From positions 51,180 to 115,179 of the forward strand of contig NZ_AUJP01000015.1 of assembly GCF_000424285.1 (NCBI RefSeq): a stretch of DNA of 64,000 nt. The letters run 5' to 3'. Both the position numbers and the translations under genes were made by a program. Shown here in pieces: positions 41,641 through 50,445 of this stretch. The notes below the pieces were generated by a model. That model did no database searches, was not told the origin of the DNA, and saw nothing but the letters and a program-made list of their open reading frames with translations. This DNA is from Butyrivibrio sp. MB2005 (GTDB lineage: Bacteria; Bacillota; Clostridia; Lachnospirales; Lachnospiraceae). Each line of letters starts with the position of its first letter. Position 1 is the first letter of the stretch.

Positions 41641-42768
41641 ATGCGTTTTAGAACCAGGCTGATTATTACTTCGGCAACCATCGTTATTTTGCCCTTTATC
41701 CTGGTCGTAGCATCGTATATTTTCATACAGAAGACTTTCGTCAGTACGCCGCGAATAGCAACTTACACAATAGTTGCATTCCTGCTTATATTATTGGCGA
41801 CCAGTATGATACTTACGACTTGGTTAAAAAAGGGATTTTTCGAACCGGTAAAAGAACTGAATGTAGCCATGCAGCATATTAAAGATGGAAATTTTGATTA
41901 TATGCTGCCGACAGACATTGGTGACAAAGGCGAGATAGGTGAGCTTTACAGGAACTATGAAGACATGCGACTAAGGCTCAAGGAATCCGCCGATGAGAAG
42001 GTTATAAGAGAAGGTCAGAACAAGGAGCTTATAAGCAACATATCCCACGACCTAAAGACTCCCATAACTGCCATCAAGGGTTATTCCCAGGGACTTTTAG
42101 AGGGTGTAGCTGATACACCCGAGAGGCAGATGAAGTACATTCGCACCATATACAATAAGGCGAATGACATGAATAACCTTATCAATGAGCTGACACTTTA
42201 TTCAAGTATCGACAACAACAGAATTCCATATAATTTTGCAAGAATTATTGTTGGAGACTATTTCGGAGATTGCATCGAAGAGATAGGAATGGAGCTTGAC
42301 AGTAAGGACATAAAGCTCAATTATGCGAACCTGACCACACCGGATACACAGATAGTTGCAGATCCTGAGCAGCTAAAACGAGTGGTCAACAACATCGTAA
42401 GTAACAGTGTTAAATATCTTGGCCGTGAAGACGGATCGGGATGCATTGATATCAGAATACTAGATGAAGTAGACTCTGTCAGAGTTGAAATAGAGGATAA
42501 CGGTAAAGGAATAGGTGCAGATGAGATACCGAATATCTTCGACAGATTCTACAGAACAGATGCCTCACGTAACTCAAAACAGGGAGGCAGCGGAATAGGT
42601 CTATCAATTGTTAAAAAGATTATAGAGGACCATGGGGGATATATATGGGCCACCAGTCATGAAGGCGAGGGAACCTGCATGCACTTCGTACTTAGAAAGT
42701 ATCAGGAGCATCATGAAAAAGCCGAGACTGAGACCGTCGTTGAGCACGATGGATTTGAAACTATGTAA
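41641..42768 (+). CDS. Sensor histidine kinase (HAMP, HisKA, HATPase)
   Basis: 375 residues. Two membrane helices (about 10-30 and 42-62) are separated by only about ten residues, so there is almost no external sensor. A HAMP domain follows (PVKELNVAMQHIKDGNF), then HisKA with the phospho-acceptor in SNISHDLKTPITAIKGYSQG near residue 137, the N box VVNNIVSNSVKYL near 256, DNGKGIG and GGSGIGLSIVKKI. AAGGAG precedes the ATG. The response regulator follows after 37 bases. The signal is unknown. Confidence 0.94.
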   Translation: MRFRTRLIITSATIVILPFILVVASYIFIQKTFVSTPRIATYTIVAFLLILLATSMILTTWLKKGFFEPVKELNVAMQHIKDGNFDYMLPTDIGDKGEIGELYRNYEDMRLRLKESADEKVIREGQNKELISNISHDLKTPITAIKGYSQGLLEGVADTPERQMKYIRTIYNKANDMNNLINELTLYSSIDNNRIPYNFARIIVGDYFGDCIEEIGMELDSKDIKLNYANLTTPDTQIVADPEQLKRVVNNIVSNSVKYLGREDGSGCIDIRILDEVDSVRVEIEDNGKGIGADEIPNIFDRFYRTDASRNSKQGGSGIGLSIVKKIIEDHGGYIWATSHEGEGTCMHFVLRKYQEHHEKAETETVVEHDGFETM

Positions 42769-42805
42769 ACTGCATCAAAAAAAATACTAACCAGGAGGAC
42801 GCGGT

Positions 42806-43495
42806 ATGAGCAGAATTTTGATTGTCGAAGACGAAGAAGCCATTGCTGATCTTGAAAAGGATTATTTGGAGTTATCTGATTTTGAAGTAAAGATCGAGAA
42901 TTCAGGTGATGTGGGTCTGCAGACAGCACTTAGTGAGGAGTTTGATCTTGTAATCCTTGATCTCATGCTTCCCGGCATGGATGGATTCGAGGTGTGCAAA
43001 CGCATCAGAGAAAAGAAGGACGTTCCTGTACTTATGGTATCAGCTAAAAAGGATGATATCGATAAGATCAGGGGACTTGGTCTTGGAGCAGATGATTATA
43101 TCACCAAGCCCTTCAGCCCTTCAGAGCTGGTTGCAAGAGTAAAAGCTCACATGGCCCGCTATTCAAGACTTGTAGGAAGCGGACATGAGTCCAATGACGT
43201 TGTGGAGATCAGAGGTCTTCGCATCGACAAGACTGCAAGAAGAGTTTATGTGGACGGAGCTGAGAAGAGTTTCACCACCAAGGAATTTGATCTTCTCACA
43301 TTCCTTGCAGAGAATCCAAACCACGTATTTACCAAGGAAGAACTCTTCCGTAAGATCTGGAATATGGATTCCATCGGTGATATTGCTACAGTAACTGTGC
43401 ATATCAAGAAGATCAGAGAGAAAATTGAATTTGATACCAGCAATCCTCAGTACATAGAGACTATCTGGGGCGTTGGCTATAGATTTAAGGTATGA
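42806..43495 (+). CDS. OmpR/PhoB-family response regulator
   Basis: 229 residues. The receiver domain (about 1-118) has the acidic pair DEEE, phospho-acceptor Asp in LVILDLMLPGMDG near residue 51, and ADDYITKPFSPSEL. The C-terminal winged helix carries FTTKEFDLLTFLAENPNHVFTKEELF and TVTVHIKKIREKIE, ending in GVGYRFKV. It pairs with the kinase just upstream. Its stop codon overlaps the start of the next gene, so the pseudouridine synthase is coupled to it. Confidence 0.96.
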   Translation: MSRILIVEDEEAIADLEKDYLELSDFEVKIENSGDVGLQTALSEEFDLVILDLMLPGMDGFEVCKRIREKKDVPVLMVSAKKDDIDKIRGLGLGADDYITKPFSPSELVARVKAHMARYSRLVGSGHESNDVVEIRGLRIDKTARRVYVDGAEKSFTTKEFDLLTFLAENPNHVFTKEELFRKIWNMDSIGDIATVTVHIKKIREKIEFDTSNPQYIETIWGVGYRFKV

Positions 43496-44301
43496 GTCCT
43501 ATAGAAATATTATATGAAGATGACGATATTCTTGTGTGCGTAAAGCCTGCAGGAGTAGCTGTTCAGAGCAGAAATGTCACTATTCCGGACATGGAGACTG
43601 CCATTAGATCACAGATAATCAGAAGCGGTAAGTTTAAGAATAAGTCCACTACCCTTCATGTGATTCACAGACTGGATCAGCCTGTAGAGGGAATCCTTGT
43701 ATTTGGAAGGACTAAAAAGGCAGCAGCTTCTCTCAGCACCCAGGTTCAGGACGGCGGAGCTATGGATAAGCGTTATCTTGCAGTTGTCTGCGGTGGATTT
43801 TCTGAGGATGAAACAGAGGGTGAACTCTGCGACTATATGTACAGGGATGCAGCGAGTAAGAGCGCTGTTATTGTGGATTCATCGGACGCAGATAAGGGTA
43901 ATATCCCTGATGACGCCAAAAAGAGTACCCTTACCTACAGGGTAGTATCTCAGAAGGACATCAGTGATATATCTGTAAATAATGTGGTGGATTTTGCAAA
44001 GTCAAAAGAAGCTTCTGATGGTGCTATTTGTGGAATAGAAAACATATCCCTTGTAGATATCCATCTCCACACAGGAAGATTCCATCAGATAAGAGCCCAG
44101 TTCTCTCATGCAGGTCATCCCCTTCTTGGAGACAGAAGATACTGCACAGCAGACAGCGACGAGCTCTCCGCAAGATTACGTGAAAAAAACGTAGCCCTTT
44201 GCGCATACAGATTATCCTTTGACCATCCGTCAACTGGTAAGAGGATGGAATTTACGATAGAACCTAAGGGCGAGATTTTTGGTGAATTTACAAACGAATA
44301 A
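43492..44301 (+). CDS. RluA-family RNA pseudouridine synthase
   Basis: 269 residues. RluA-type enzymes isomerise uridine in rRNA or tRNA. The catalytic Asp lies in HVIHRLDQPVEGILVFGRTK near residue 62, preceded by LVCVKPAGVAVQS near residue 13, and the family end motif TGRFHQIRAQFSHAGHPLLGDRRY lies near 191. The start ATGA overlaps the response-regulator stop. There is an unusual insert-like stretch of about 50 residues in the middle (about 120-170). The precise target uridine is unknown. Confidence 0.93.
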   Translation: MSPIEILYEDDDILVCVKPAGVAVQSRNVTIPDMETAIRSQIIRSGKFKNKSTTLHVIHRLDQPVEGILVFGRTKKAAASLSTQVQDGGAMDKRYLAVVCGGFSEDETEGELCDYMYRDAASKSAVIVDSSDADKGNIPDDAKKSTLTYRVVSQKDISDISVNNVVDFAKSKEASDGAICGIENISLVDIHLHTGRFHQIRAQFSHAGHPLLGDRRYCTADSDELSARLREKNVALCAYRLSFDHPSTGKRMEFTIEPKGEIFGEFTNE

Positions 44302-44311
44302 AAATATTTAA

Positions 44312-44347
44312 GGCAGCGTGCTAGGAATTGCACGCTGCCTATTTTTG
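44312..44347 (+). terminator. Terminator after the pseudouridine synthase gene
   Basis: GGCAGCGTGC and GCACGCTGCC form a perfect 10-bp stem with an 8-base loop, followed by TATTTTTG. Confidence 0.92.
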
Positions 44348-44353
44348 TAGTAT

Positions 44354-44532
44354 TTAGCCTTTTTCAGGGGACTCGAGAATACCTTTCTCTGATAAATAAT
44401 TACTGATAATACCGGAAAAGTATTCAGCTCGCTCAATCTTTTAACATAATTCTGGTTAAAATACGATGTTATTCCACTGTGCTTGCTACTATCAAATCTT
44501 TATTTTGAAAGATCTTTTACGCTGCTGTCCAT
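44354..44532 (-). pseudogene. Decayed hepT-like HEPN toxin gene
   Basis: The ATG at 44532 overlaps the stop codon of the nucleotidyltransferase gene, the usual MntA-HepT arrangement. It reads MDSSVKDLSK, the typical opening of HEPN toxins of this type, then a stop codon. In the same frame it continues RFDSSKHSGITSYFNQNYVK, which matches the later HEPN segment (FDxxKHSGxIxxF...YVK). About 60 residues that should lie between, including the catalytic Arg-His motif, are missing, and the frame is lost after the second fragment. This is an internal deletion plus decay, so the toxin should be dead. Family assignment rests on recognised motifs only. Confidence 0.65.
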
Positions 44533-45059
44533 AATATAATTCCTTCTTTGTCGATGTTCTTATAAAAAGGAAGAGTAGTCTTCCATTCAAGATACTGCTC
44601 CATTTCAATGGGAACCACCGATAATGTTACTGCAAGATCCAACTCATAATCAACAACAATGTCTACCATTTTGTCATGTAGGTCGTCCGGGTTTTCATTC
44701 TTTAGGATAAGGGCAATGTCTACGTCTGATTCGGAAGTTTGTTCTCCTCTTGCATAAGAGCCATAAAGTACAATTCTATATAATGAATCGCCGTATAATT
44801 TATGTAACTTCCCGCACATTCGGGTCAGTGCCCGCATAAGTGTAGGATTGGTTTGGCAGATTTGGTTCTTCTTGCGCCAGTTCTTGAAGTTGCCTGACTT
44901 TAAGCGTCTGTCATCAGGGTACTCAGTTCCTTTGGGGATAACCCACTGATTACCTAACTTTTCGCCAGAAAGTTTACCATTGATAAGCATCCTGCGGATA
45001 TTACCGGGATCCTTGCCAGTCAATCTGGAGTATTCAGTTACAGTCATATAGTTCAACAT
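44517..45059 (-). CDS. MntA-like nucleotidyltransferase with N-terminal HTH domain
   Basis: 180 residues. The first about 50 form a helix-turn-helix of excisionase/MerR type (YMTVTEYSRLTGKDPGNIRRMLINGKL, then GNQWVIP). The C-terminal half is a minimal nucleotidyltransferase: IVLYGSYARGEQTSESDVDIALIL near residue 94, with GSxARGxxxxxSDxD complete. Such MNT proteins are antitoxins that AMPylate HEPN toxins. The partner gene follows but is broken. The added DNA-binding domain could allow autoregulation. It appears intact, so it may have been kept for its own function. Confidence 0.85.
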   Translation of the reverse strand: MLNYMTVTEYSRLTGKDPGNIRRMLINGKLSGEKLGNQWVIPKGTEYPDDRRLKSGNFKNWRKKNQICQTNPTLMRALTRMCGKLHKLYGDSLYRIVLYGSYARGEQTSESDVDIALILKNENPDDLHDKMVDIVVDYELDLAVTLSVVPIEMEQYLEWKTTLPFYKNIDKEGIILWTAA

Positions 45060-45125
45060 GGTGAATAACTCCTTTCAAAAATTACAATAACACAATAGCG
45101 TGTAAATGTCAAAAATGATGTTGCC

Positions 45126-45171
45126 AAAAAAAACAGGATTAACCAGCTTTTGTTACTGGTTAATCCTGTTT
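45126..45171 (-). terminator. Terminator after the 45205-45720 gene
   Basis: AAACAGGATTAACCAG and CTGGTTAATCCTGTTT form a perfect 16-bp stem with a 9-base loop; on the minus strand it is followed by eight T residues. Confidence 0.93.
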
Positions 45172-45204
45172 CTATTACAAAATACTTACGATTCTCGAAC
45201 AGGA

Positions 45205-45720
45205 TCACACCTCAACCGGTGCGTTTGCCTGATCGGGAATTTCAACCTCTTTAATGGAAGGATCGATGTCGTGGAAGAAGGATCTTGTCTTAGTAAGACC
45301 AATCTTTGCATCCTCAAATTCCCAAATGAACTGCGGGGGAATGTTTTCACGGCCATACATCTGGATTCTTCCTGCGTAGGCGTGAATGATGCTTACATAT
45401 TTTTTATCAAGCTCGTAATTTCTTAATATCTCTCTGCGAAGACGTGGACGATTAGCCACAAATTTCCTGATATCCATCTTAAGGTCAAGAGGAAGCTCCT
45501 GCTCTCTGTCGTGGACTGCCTGCAGATATTTATCATAGGTCTCATCATCAACCTTCTTGAAATGATCTTCATATTCAAAGCAGGCTGCTCCGTCAGGAAG
45601 ATCAAGTCTTACTCTTCCGTCTCCGTAAACTTCTTCAATTTTTGCCACAACCTGTGGTACCAGCGGCTTTCCATTATAATCTAAAATGATGATCTTATCA
45701 CCCGGCTTGTATTTACTCAT
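45205..45720 (-). CDS. Hypothetical protein, KOW-like start
   Basis: 171 residues from MSKYKPGDKIIIL; an upstream in-frame Met lacks a site, while GAGGAG lies 6-9 bases before this ATG. The beginning (PGDKIIILDYNGKPLVPQVVAKIEEVYGDGRVRLDL) looks like a KOW or SH3-like barrel, which often binds RNA or protein. The rest is mixed, with the acidic end VEIPDQANAPVEV. No catalytic motif is seen and I do not recognise the family. It has its own strong terminator and a separate promoter side, so it is likely a single-gene transcript. Confidence 0.75.
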   Translation of the reverse strand: MSKYKPGDKIIILDYNGKPLVPQVVAKIEEVYGDGRVRLDLPDGAACFEYEDHFKKVDDETYDKYLQAVHDREQELPLDLKMDIRKFVANRPRLRREILRNYELDKKYVSIIHAYAGRIQMYGRENIPPQFIWEFEDAKIGLTKTRSFFHDIDPSIKEVEIPDQANAPVEV

Positions 45721-45846
45721 AATAATCTCCTCAAAAATCAGTACCACCCTCACTTTGCACTAAAACTATAGTCCTATAAGCCGCTGATTTCAAGGCTTTT
45801 CCCTCTTTTTTAAGACCTTTTCATTTTTTTTAAGAAATAATAAATC

Positions 45847-45879
45847 TTTTAGGTTGTTTTTAGGTTGACTTTGTATTAT
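45847..45879 (+). promoter_or_regulatory. Promoter with OmpR-type direct repeat upstream of the VTC operon
   Basis: TTTTAGGTTG occurs at 45847-45856 and again at 45858-45867, an 11-bp period. A -10 candidate TATTAT lies at 45874-45879 and the -35 position is occupied by the second copy. Direct repeats with one-turn spacing at the -35 position are typical of OmpR/PhoB activators. Transcription would start about 45886, before the ATG at 45924. Confidence 0.65.
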
Positions 45880-45923
45880 TGCATCAGAACAAAGAAAATG
45901 ACTCACAGAAAACGAGGGCAAAA

Positions 45924-46682
45924 ATGAGCGGATTTAAAGATACTTTTCAGAGATATGAAACGAAATATCTGTTGGAGGATTTTCAGTACAGAGCATTAAG
46001 AGAGCGACTTGAGGGCATGGCTCAAGTCGATGATTACGGGAAAACTTCCATCTTAAACATATATTATGACACACCGGATTTTTCACTTATAAAAAGATCA
46101 TTGGAAAAGCCTGTATACAAGGAAAAGCTAAGGCTCAGAACCTACGGGATTCCGGAAGATGACACAAGAGCTTTTATAGAGATCAAGAAAAAATATAAAG
46201 GCATCGTATATAAGAGAAGAATCGGAATGAAATACCAGGATGCGATCTCCTACTTAAATGAAGGAGAGGCTGCAAAAGAACAGTCCCAGATATCAAACGA
46301 AATTGATTATTTTAAGAATTACTACAAGGGACTGGGGCCTGCAATGGCAATATCCTACGACAGGATAGCAATGGCGGGAATCGAAGATAAGGAGCTTCGA
46401 ATAACCTTTGATGAGAATATCAGATGGCGTGTTGATCATCTTGATCTTAAAAGTGGAAATGTTGGGAATGAGATTTTAAAGCCCGGACAAAGGCTTATGG
46501 AACTTAAGATTGCAGGTGCCATGAGCGTAGAGATGGCCCATATCCTTGATGAAATAGGAATAAGGCAGACGTCTTTTTCTAAATACGGAAGAGGGTATGT
46601 GGATTACATGTATCCGGAAGGCCGGGTAGCAGCAGTTAATTATGAAAACAAAAGTATCGGTAAGATTTTTCTTACAGCTTGA
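45924..46682 (+). CDS. VTC-domain protein (polyphosphate polymerase-like)
   Basis: 252 residues from MSGFKDTFQRYETKYLLE. VTC domains in yeast make polyphosphate from ATP; bacterial relatives occur beside DUF4956 proteins. The tunnel-type basic motifs are seen: RYETKYLL near residue 10, YYDTPDF near 47, KLRLRTYG near 70, FIEIKKKYKGIVYKRR near 88 and the end region MELKIAGAMS. GAGGG precedes the ATG. A TTG start at 45879 is in the same frame but falls in the promoter -10. The DUF4956 gene starts 20 bases later. Confidence 0.85.
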   Translation: MSGFKDTFQRYETKYLLEDFQYRALRERLEGMAQVDDYGKTSILNIYYDTPDFSLIKRSLEKPVYKEKLRLRTYGIPEDDTRAFIEIKKKYKGIVYKRRIGMKYQDAISYLNEGEAAKEQSQISNEIDYFKNYYKGLGPAMAISYDRIAMAGIEDKELRITFDENIRWRVDHLDLKSGNVGNEILKPGQRLMELKIAGAMSVEMAHILDEIGIRQTSFSKYGRGYVDYMYPEGRVAAVNYENKSIGKIFLTA

Positions 46683-46702
46683 TCAGGAAAAGGAGATTTG
46701 AA

Positions 46703-47386
46703 ATGTCTACATTATTATTTGAAAGCATTATGGAAGCAGGAACAATTACAGGAGCTTCATTTTTTGCAGCAACTCTTTGCTCTTTGGCAATCGGTGTGTA
46801 TATAGCTTTTATGGCAAATATCAAGGGAAGCACATCAAAGAGCATGACCATCACACTGGCGCTTTTGCCCGCAATCGTACAGCTTGTTATCATGCTGGTA
46901 AATGGTAATATCGGCGCAGGTATTGCCGTTGCAGGAGCCTTCAGCCTTGTAAGATTCAGATCACAGCCCGGTTCAGGACAGGATATCACAAACATCTTCC
47001 TTGCCATGGCAGTAGGTCTTTCAACAGGAATGGGATATATTGGACTGGCACTTGTATTCGCAGTTATTATCACAATAGCTAACCTTGTTCTTAGAATTGT
47101 CGATTTTGGCGGAATGGGAGCAGAGGTAAGAACAGTCAAGATCACAGTACCTGAGAGCCTGGATTTTGAGGGAATTTTCGATGACATTTTTGCAAGATAT
47201 ACATCAAATGCAACACTTAACGAAGTAAAGACCACAGGAATGGGCAGCCTTTATAAGCTCTCCTACGATGTAACTATGAGAAGAGGCGCTTCAACAAAGG
47301 CAATGATCGATGAGATGAGACTTAGAAACGGCAACCTTGAGATTTCCTTCTCAAGACCGGTTGCAGCAGTAGCTGAAGGAATTTGA
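46703..47386 (+). CDS. DUF4956 membrane protein
   Basis: 227 residues from MSTLLFESIMEAG, with AAGGAG before the ATG. Four hydrophobic segments occupy about 10-135 (ATLCSLAIGVYIAFM, ITLALLPAIVQLVIML, a Gly-rich AGIAVAGAFSLVRFRS loop, MGYIGLALVFAVIITIANLVL). A soluble domain follows. Proteins of this family are commonly encoded beside VTC proteins, as here. Its function is unknown; a channel or scaffold for the polymerase is speculative. Confidence 0.88.
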   Translation: MSTLLFESIMEAGTITGASFFAATLCSLAIGVYIAFMANIKGSTSKSMTITLALLPAIVQLVIMLVNGNIGAGIAVAGAFSLVRFRSQPGSGQDITNIFLAMAVGLSTGMGYIGLALVFAVIITIANLVLRIVDFGGMGAEVRTVKITVPESLDFEGIFDDIFARYTSNATLNEVKTTGMGSLYKLSYDVTMRRGASTKAMIDEMRLRNGNLEISFSRPVAAVAEGI

Positions 47387-47459
47387 TAAAAGAAAGGCAG
47401 GCGGGGTGCATATACAAACTATAGAGAGTATGTGCCCCTTTCTGATTTAGGTATAGATT

Positions 47460-49226
47460 ATGAAAAAGAAAACTTTATTTGCAATTTTTGCAACAGGAAT
47501 GGTTCTGGGTGTTGGCGCCGCTGCCTGCGGAGCTTCATCATCAGCAAAGCAGACAGAAAATGAAGAGACAGTATCTGCAGAAGTGACTGATAGTGCTTTG
47601 GACAGCGAAGAAGCAGATAATACTGATGACTTGGAGAACAGCACATCAGATACGGCAGAAAATGTTGTTAATGCCAGTACAGACACTACTTCAATTGGAG
47701 CTGTAACATCAGTTTCAGATCTTGATTTTTCAAATATGTTCACTGACAGAGACTCTGACTACAGCTATGATGAGAACTCGTCAGGTAAAATTACTTTAAA
47801 CGGTAGCGGCGCAGAGTGTGAAGACAGCGGCGTAAGCATTGATGGAACCACCATAACGATTACTGCTGAGGGTACATATATTGTCAGCGGAACTTTGGAT
47901 GACGGCCAGATAATTGTGGATGCAGGAGATAACGATAAGGTTCAGATAGTCCTTGATGGCGCATCAATAACTAATGACGACAGCGCCTGCATTTTTGTAA
48001 GTAATGCGGATAAGGTATTTTTAACTCTTGCAGATGGCAGTGAAAATAACCTTTCTGATACAGGAGCTGAGTATGTTCAGGAAGACGATTCCGTAAACGT
48101 GGACGGTGTTGTTTTCAGCAGAGACGATATCACAGTTAACGGAAGCGGAACTCTTAATATATATGCATCCTACGCAAACGGCATTGTAGGCAAAGATGAT
48201 GTGAAGTTTACAGGCGGAACCATCAATATCACAGCTACAGGAAATGCCATAGAGGGCAAAGACTCTGTAAGAATTAAGGATGGCACCTTTAATCTCACAA
48301 GCGGATCAGAGAAGGACGGCATTCATACAAGCAATGAAGAGGAAGCCGGCAAAGGATATATCTATATAGAGGGCGGCGATTTTGAAATTGCAGCTAAAGA
48401 TGACGGTATTCACGCTGCCACAGTTCTCTATATAGCAGGCGGAAATATCAATGTAACAGAGAGCTACGAAGGCTTAGAGGGCGACACCATTGATATTACA
48501 GGCGGAACTATCTCAGTTGTAGCAAGTGATGATGGACTTAACGCATCAACAAGTACCTCTCAGGATGAATTCGGATTCGGAAATATGGGCGGAGGTATGG
48601 AATATGATGAAAATGCTTATATCCACATCTATGGCGGAGAGCTTTATGTAAATGCAGCAGGAGATGGCATAGATTCAAACGGAGATCTGTATGTTGACGG
48701 CGGCTACGTAGTTGTTGACGGACCTGAAAATGACGGAAATGGACCTCTTGATAAGGGCGGAAGTGCATATATCTCAGGCGGCACGGTTATCGCAGTTGGA
48801 TCAAGCGGAATGGCTGAGACCTTCAGTTCTGATTCGCAGCAGTACTCGATATTGTATGGCTTTGAAACTACTTTGTCTGCAGGAGATGTGATCACTATCA
48901 CTGACAGTACAGGCACAGAGCTTCTTAGCTATACTCTTAATAAAACAGCAGCATCAATAGTATTTAGCAGCCCTGAGCTTACAGAGGGTGAGTACACAAT
49001 TACAGCAGCTGATACTACAGATACCATTACAGTAAGCGACAAAGCTACAACCGCAGGTCAGACAGGCGGCATGATGGGCGGCCCCGGAGGTGGTCACGGT
49101 AATGGAGGAGAAAGACCACAGATGCAGGATGGAGAAAGACCCGAAATGCCTCAGATGCAGGACGGCGAAGCACCTCAGACTCCTGATGGTGGAAACAGTT
49201 CAGAATCCGATTCAACAGAAGGTTAA
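47460..49226 (+). CDS. Beta-rich lipoprotein, DUF4353-like carbohydrate-binding domain
   Basis: 588 residues. The N-terminus has a lipoprotein signal with the lipobox AAAC at Cys23. An acidic Ser/Thr-rich linker follows (about 25-90). Then comes a long run of parallel beta-strand repeats (GGTINITATGNAIEGKDSVRI, GGDFEIAAKDDGIHAA, GGTISVVASDDGLNAS), a right-handed beta-helix pattern. The C-terminus is a Gly/Met/Pro-rich tail with two RPQMQDGE-like units. It would sit on the outer face of the membrane. In other Firmicutes such proteins are found beside VTC and DUF4956 genes. The ligand is unknown. Confidence 0.8.
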   Translation: MKKKTLFAIFATGMVLGVGAAACGASSSAKQTENEETVSAEVTDSALDSEEADNTDDLENSTSDTAENVVNASTDTTSIGAVTSVSDLDFSNMFTDRDSDYSYDENSSGKITLNGSGAECEDSGVSIDGTTITITAEGTYIVSGTLDDGQIIVDAGDNDKVQIVLDGASITNDDSACIFVSNADKVFLTLADGSENNLSDTGAEYVQEDDSVNVDGVVFSRDDITVNGSGTLNIYASYANGIVGKDDVKFTGGTINITATGNAIEGKDSVRIKDGTFNLTSGSEKDGIHTSNEEEAGKGYIYIEGGDFEIAAKDDGIHAATVLYIAGGNINVTESYEGLEGDTIDITGGTISVVASDDGLNASTSTSQDEFGFGNMGGGMEYDENAYIHIYGGELYVNAAGDGIDSNGDLYVDGGYVVVDGPENDGNGPLDKGGSAYISGGTVIAVGSSGMAETFSSDSQQYSILYGFETTLSAGDVITITDSTGTELLSYTLNKTAASIVFSSPELTEGEYTITAADTTDTITVSDKATTAGQTGGMMGGPGGGHGNGGERPQMQDGERPEMPQMQDGEAPQTPDGGNSSESDSTEG

Positions 49227-49236
49227 ATGTGGTTAT

Positions 49237-49277
49237 AACAGTCCTTGTTTTTTTATAAAAAACGGGGACTGTTTTTT
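49237..49277 (+). terminator. Terminator after the lipoprotein gene
   Basis: AACAGTCC with a following TTGTTTTTT arm pairs with AAAAAACGG plus GGACTGTT over about 17 positions with two G-U pairs, and a six-T run follows. Confidence 0.88.
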
Positions 49278-49314
49278 GTTTACAAAGCGGTCGAAATAGT
49301 GATAGAAATTAATT

Positions 49315-50421
49315 ATGAAAAAGTTTCTCATCACCGTTTTGACGGCAACCATTTTACTTAATATTCTGGCTATATTTTGGCCGGGCTTTGCAGATGCTTA
49401 CTCTGCTTATGTTTTCCCGATCTGGGTAGGAACACTTGGCAGGCTCACTTCCCTTGCGCCAATTTCCGTAGGCGAAATAATGATTTTAGTGGGAGTTTTC
49501 TGGGTTTTTATTTTTGTTTTAGGTTTATGTGCAATACTTATAAACAGGAACAAGACCTTTAGAAGTGTTTATTTGGGATATTGCAAGGCTACAGCAGGAG
49601 TTCTTATTATCATTTCCTGTATCATGACCCTTAACTGCTTTATAAATTATAGAACCACACCCATAGCGGAGGATTCTTATGAAGCAAGGGATTTTACTGT
49701 GTCCGAGCTGGCTGAGCTGCGGGACTATATTGTAAATAAATGTAACGAGCTGGCACAGGAGATGGACAGGGACGAAGAAGGAAATGTGATCTGCTTATCG
49801 GAAGACGGGACAGCCCTTACTGAGGATGATATGAAAAAGGTGGCAGCGGATTCCATGAGAGGAATATCGGATAGCTATCCCAAGCTTTCAGGATTCTATG
49901 TGACTCCAAAGCCTCTGTTTTTCTCAGGCTTTGTATCCCAGCAGTACATGCAGGGGTATTATTTTCCTTTTTCTATGGAAGCAAATTACAATACCATTAT
50001 GTATATCACAAATAAGCCCTTTACCATGTGCCATGAGCTTTCTCACACAAGAAGCTATATTATGGAGGATGAAGCCAATTTCCTTGCTTATCTTGCCTGC
50101 ACAAAGTCAGAGGATAAGTTTTTCAGATACAGCGGTTACATGGGCGTTCTTAATTATGTGAACAATGCCTTTTATAAAAATGTTTCCAAGGAAGAGTATA
50201 AGAGCCATGTGAAGCCTTCGGAGCTTGTAAGGCACGACAATATTTTTCTTGCAGAGGATGATTGGAAAAAGGTTGAAAATGAGGCAGTTCTTTCAACTGA
50301 AACAGTAAAAAAGGCAGCAGACACCTTTGTGGATACAACACTTAAGGCAAATGGAATAAATGACGGAAAGGCCAGCTACAACAGAGTTGTTGAGCTGATG
50401 CTCCTTGACTATTACGAATAG
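49315..50421 (+). CDS. DUF3810 membrane protein with metalloprotease-like motif
   Basis: 368 residues. Three membrane helices (about 5-22, 55-78 and 92-112) precede a domain with TMCHELSHTRSYIMEDEANFLAYLA near residue 235. The HExxH motif with a downstream Glu in EDEAN is the pattern of a gluzincin-like zinc peptidase. The family is DUF3810 of unknown substrate. It starts after a terminator, and RR-kinase genes follow 24 bases later, so it may belong to the regulatory transcript. Its ribosome site is weak. Confidence 0.82.
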   Translation: MKKFLITVLTATILLNILAIFWPGFADAYSAYVFPIWVGTLGRLTSLAPISVGEIMILVGVFWVFIFVLGLCAILINRNKTFRSVYLGYCKATAGVLIIISCIMTLNCFINYRTTPIAEDSYEARDFTVSELAELRDYIVNKCNELAQEMDRDEEGNVICLSEDGTALTEDDMKKVAADSMRGISDSYPKLSGFYVTPKPLFFSGFVSQQYMQGYYFPFSMEANYNTIMYITNKPFTMCHELSHTRSYIMEDEANFLAYLACTKSEDKFFRYSGYMGVLNYVNNAFYKNVSKEEYKSHVKPSELVRHDNIFLAEDDWKKVENEAVLSTETVKKAADTFVDTTLKANGINDGKASYNRVVELMLLDYYE

Positions 50422-50445
50422 AAATATGATTTTTGGAGGTTTCTG

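Noticed and set aside
44302..45059. Intact MntA-HepT toxin-antitoxin pair
   Set aside because: The HepT part has a stop codon, lacks its middle and loses frame, so it is listed as a pseudogene.
46672..47235. A 187-residue frame opposite the DUF4956 gene
   Set aside because: Hydrophobic antisense shadow of a membrane protein gene.
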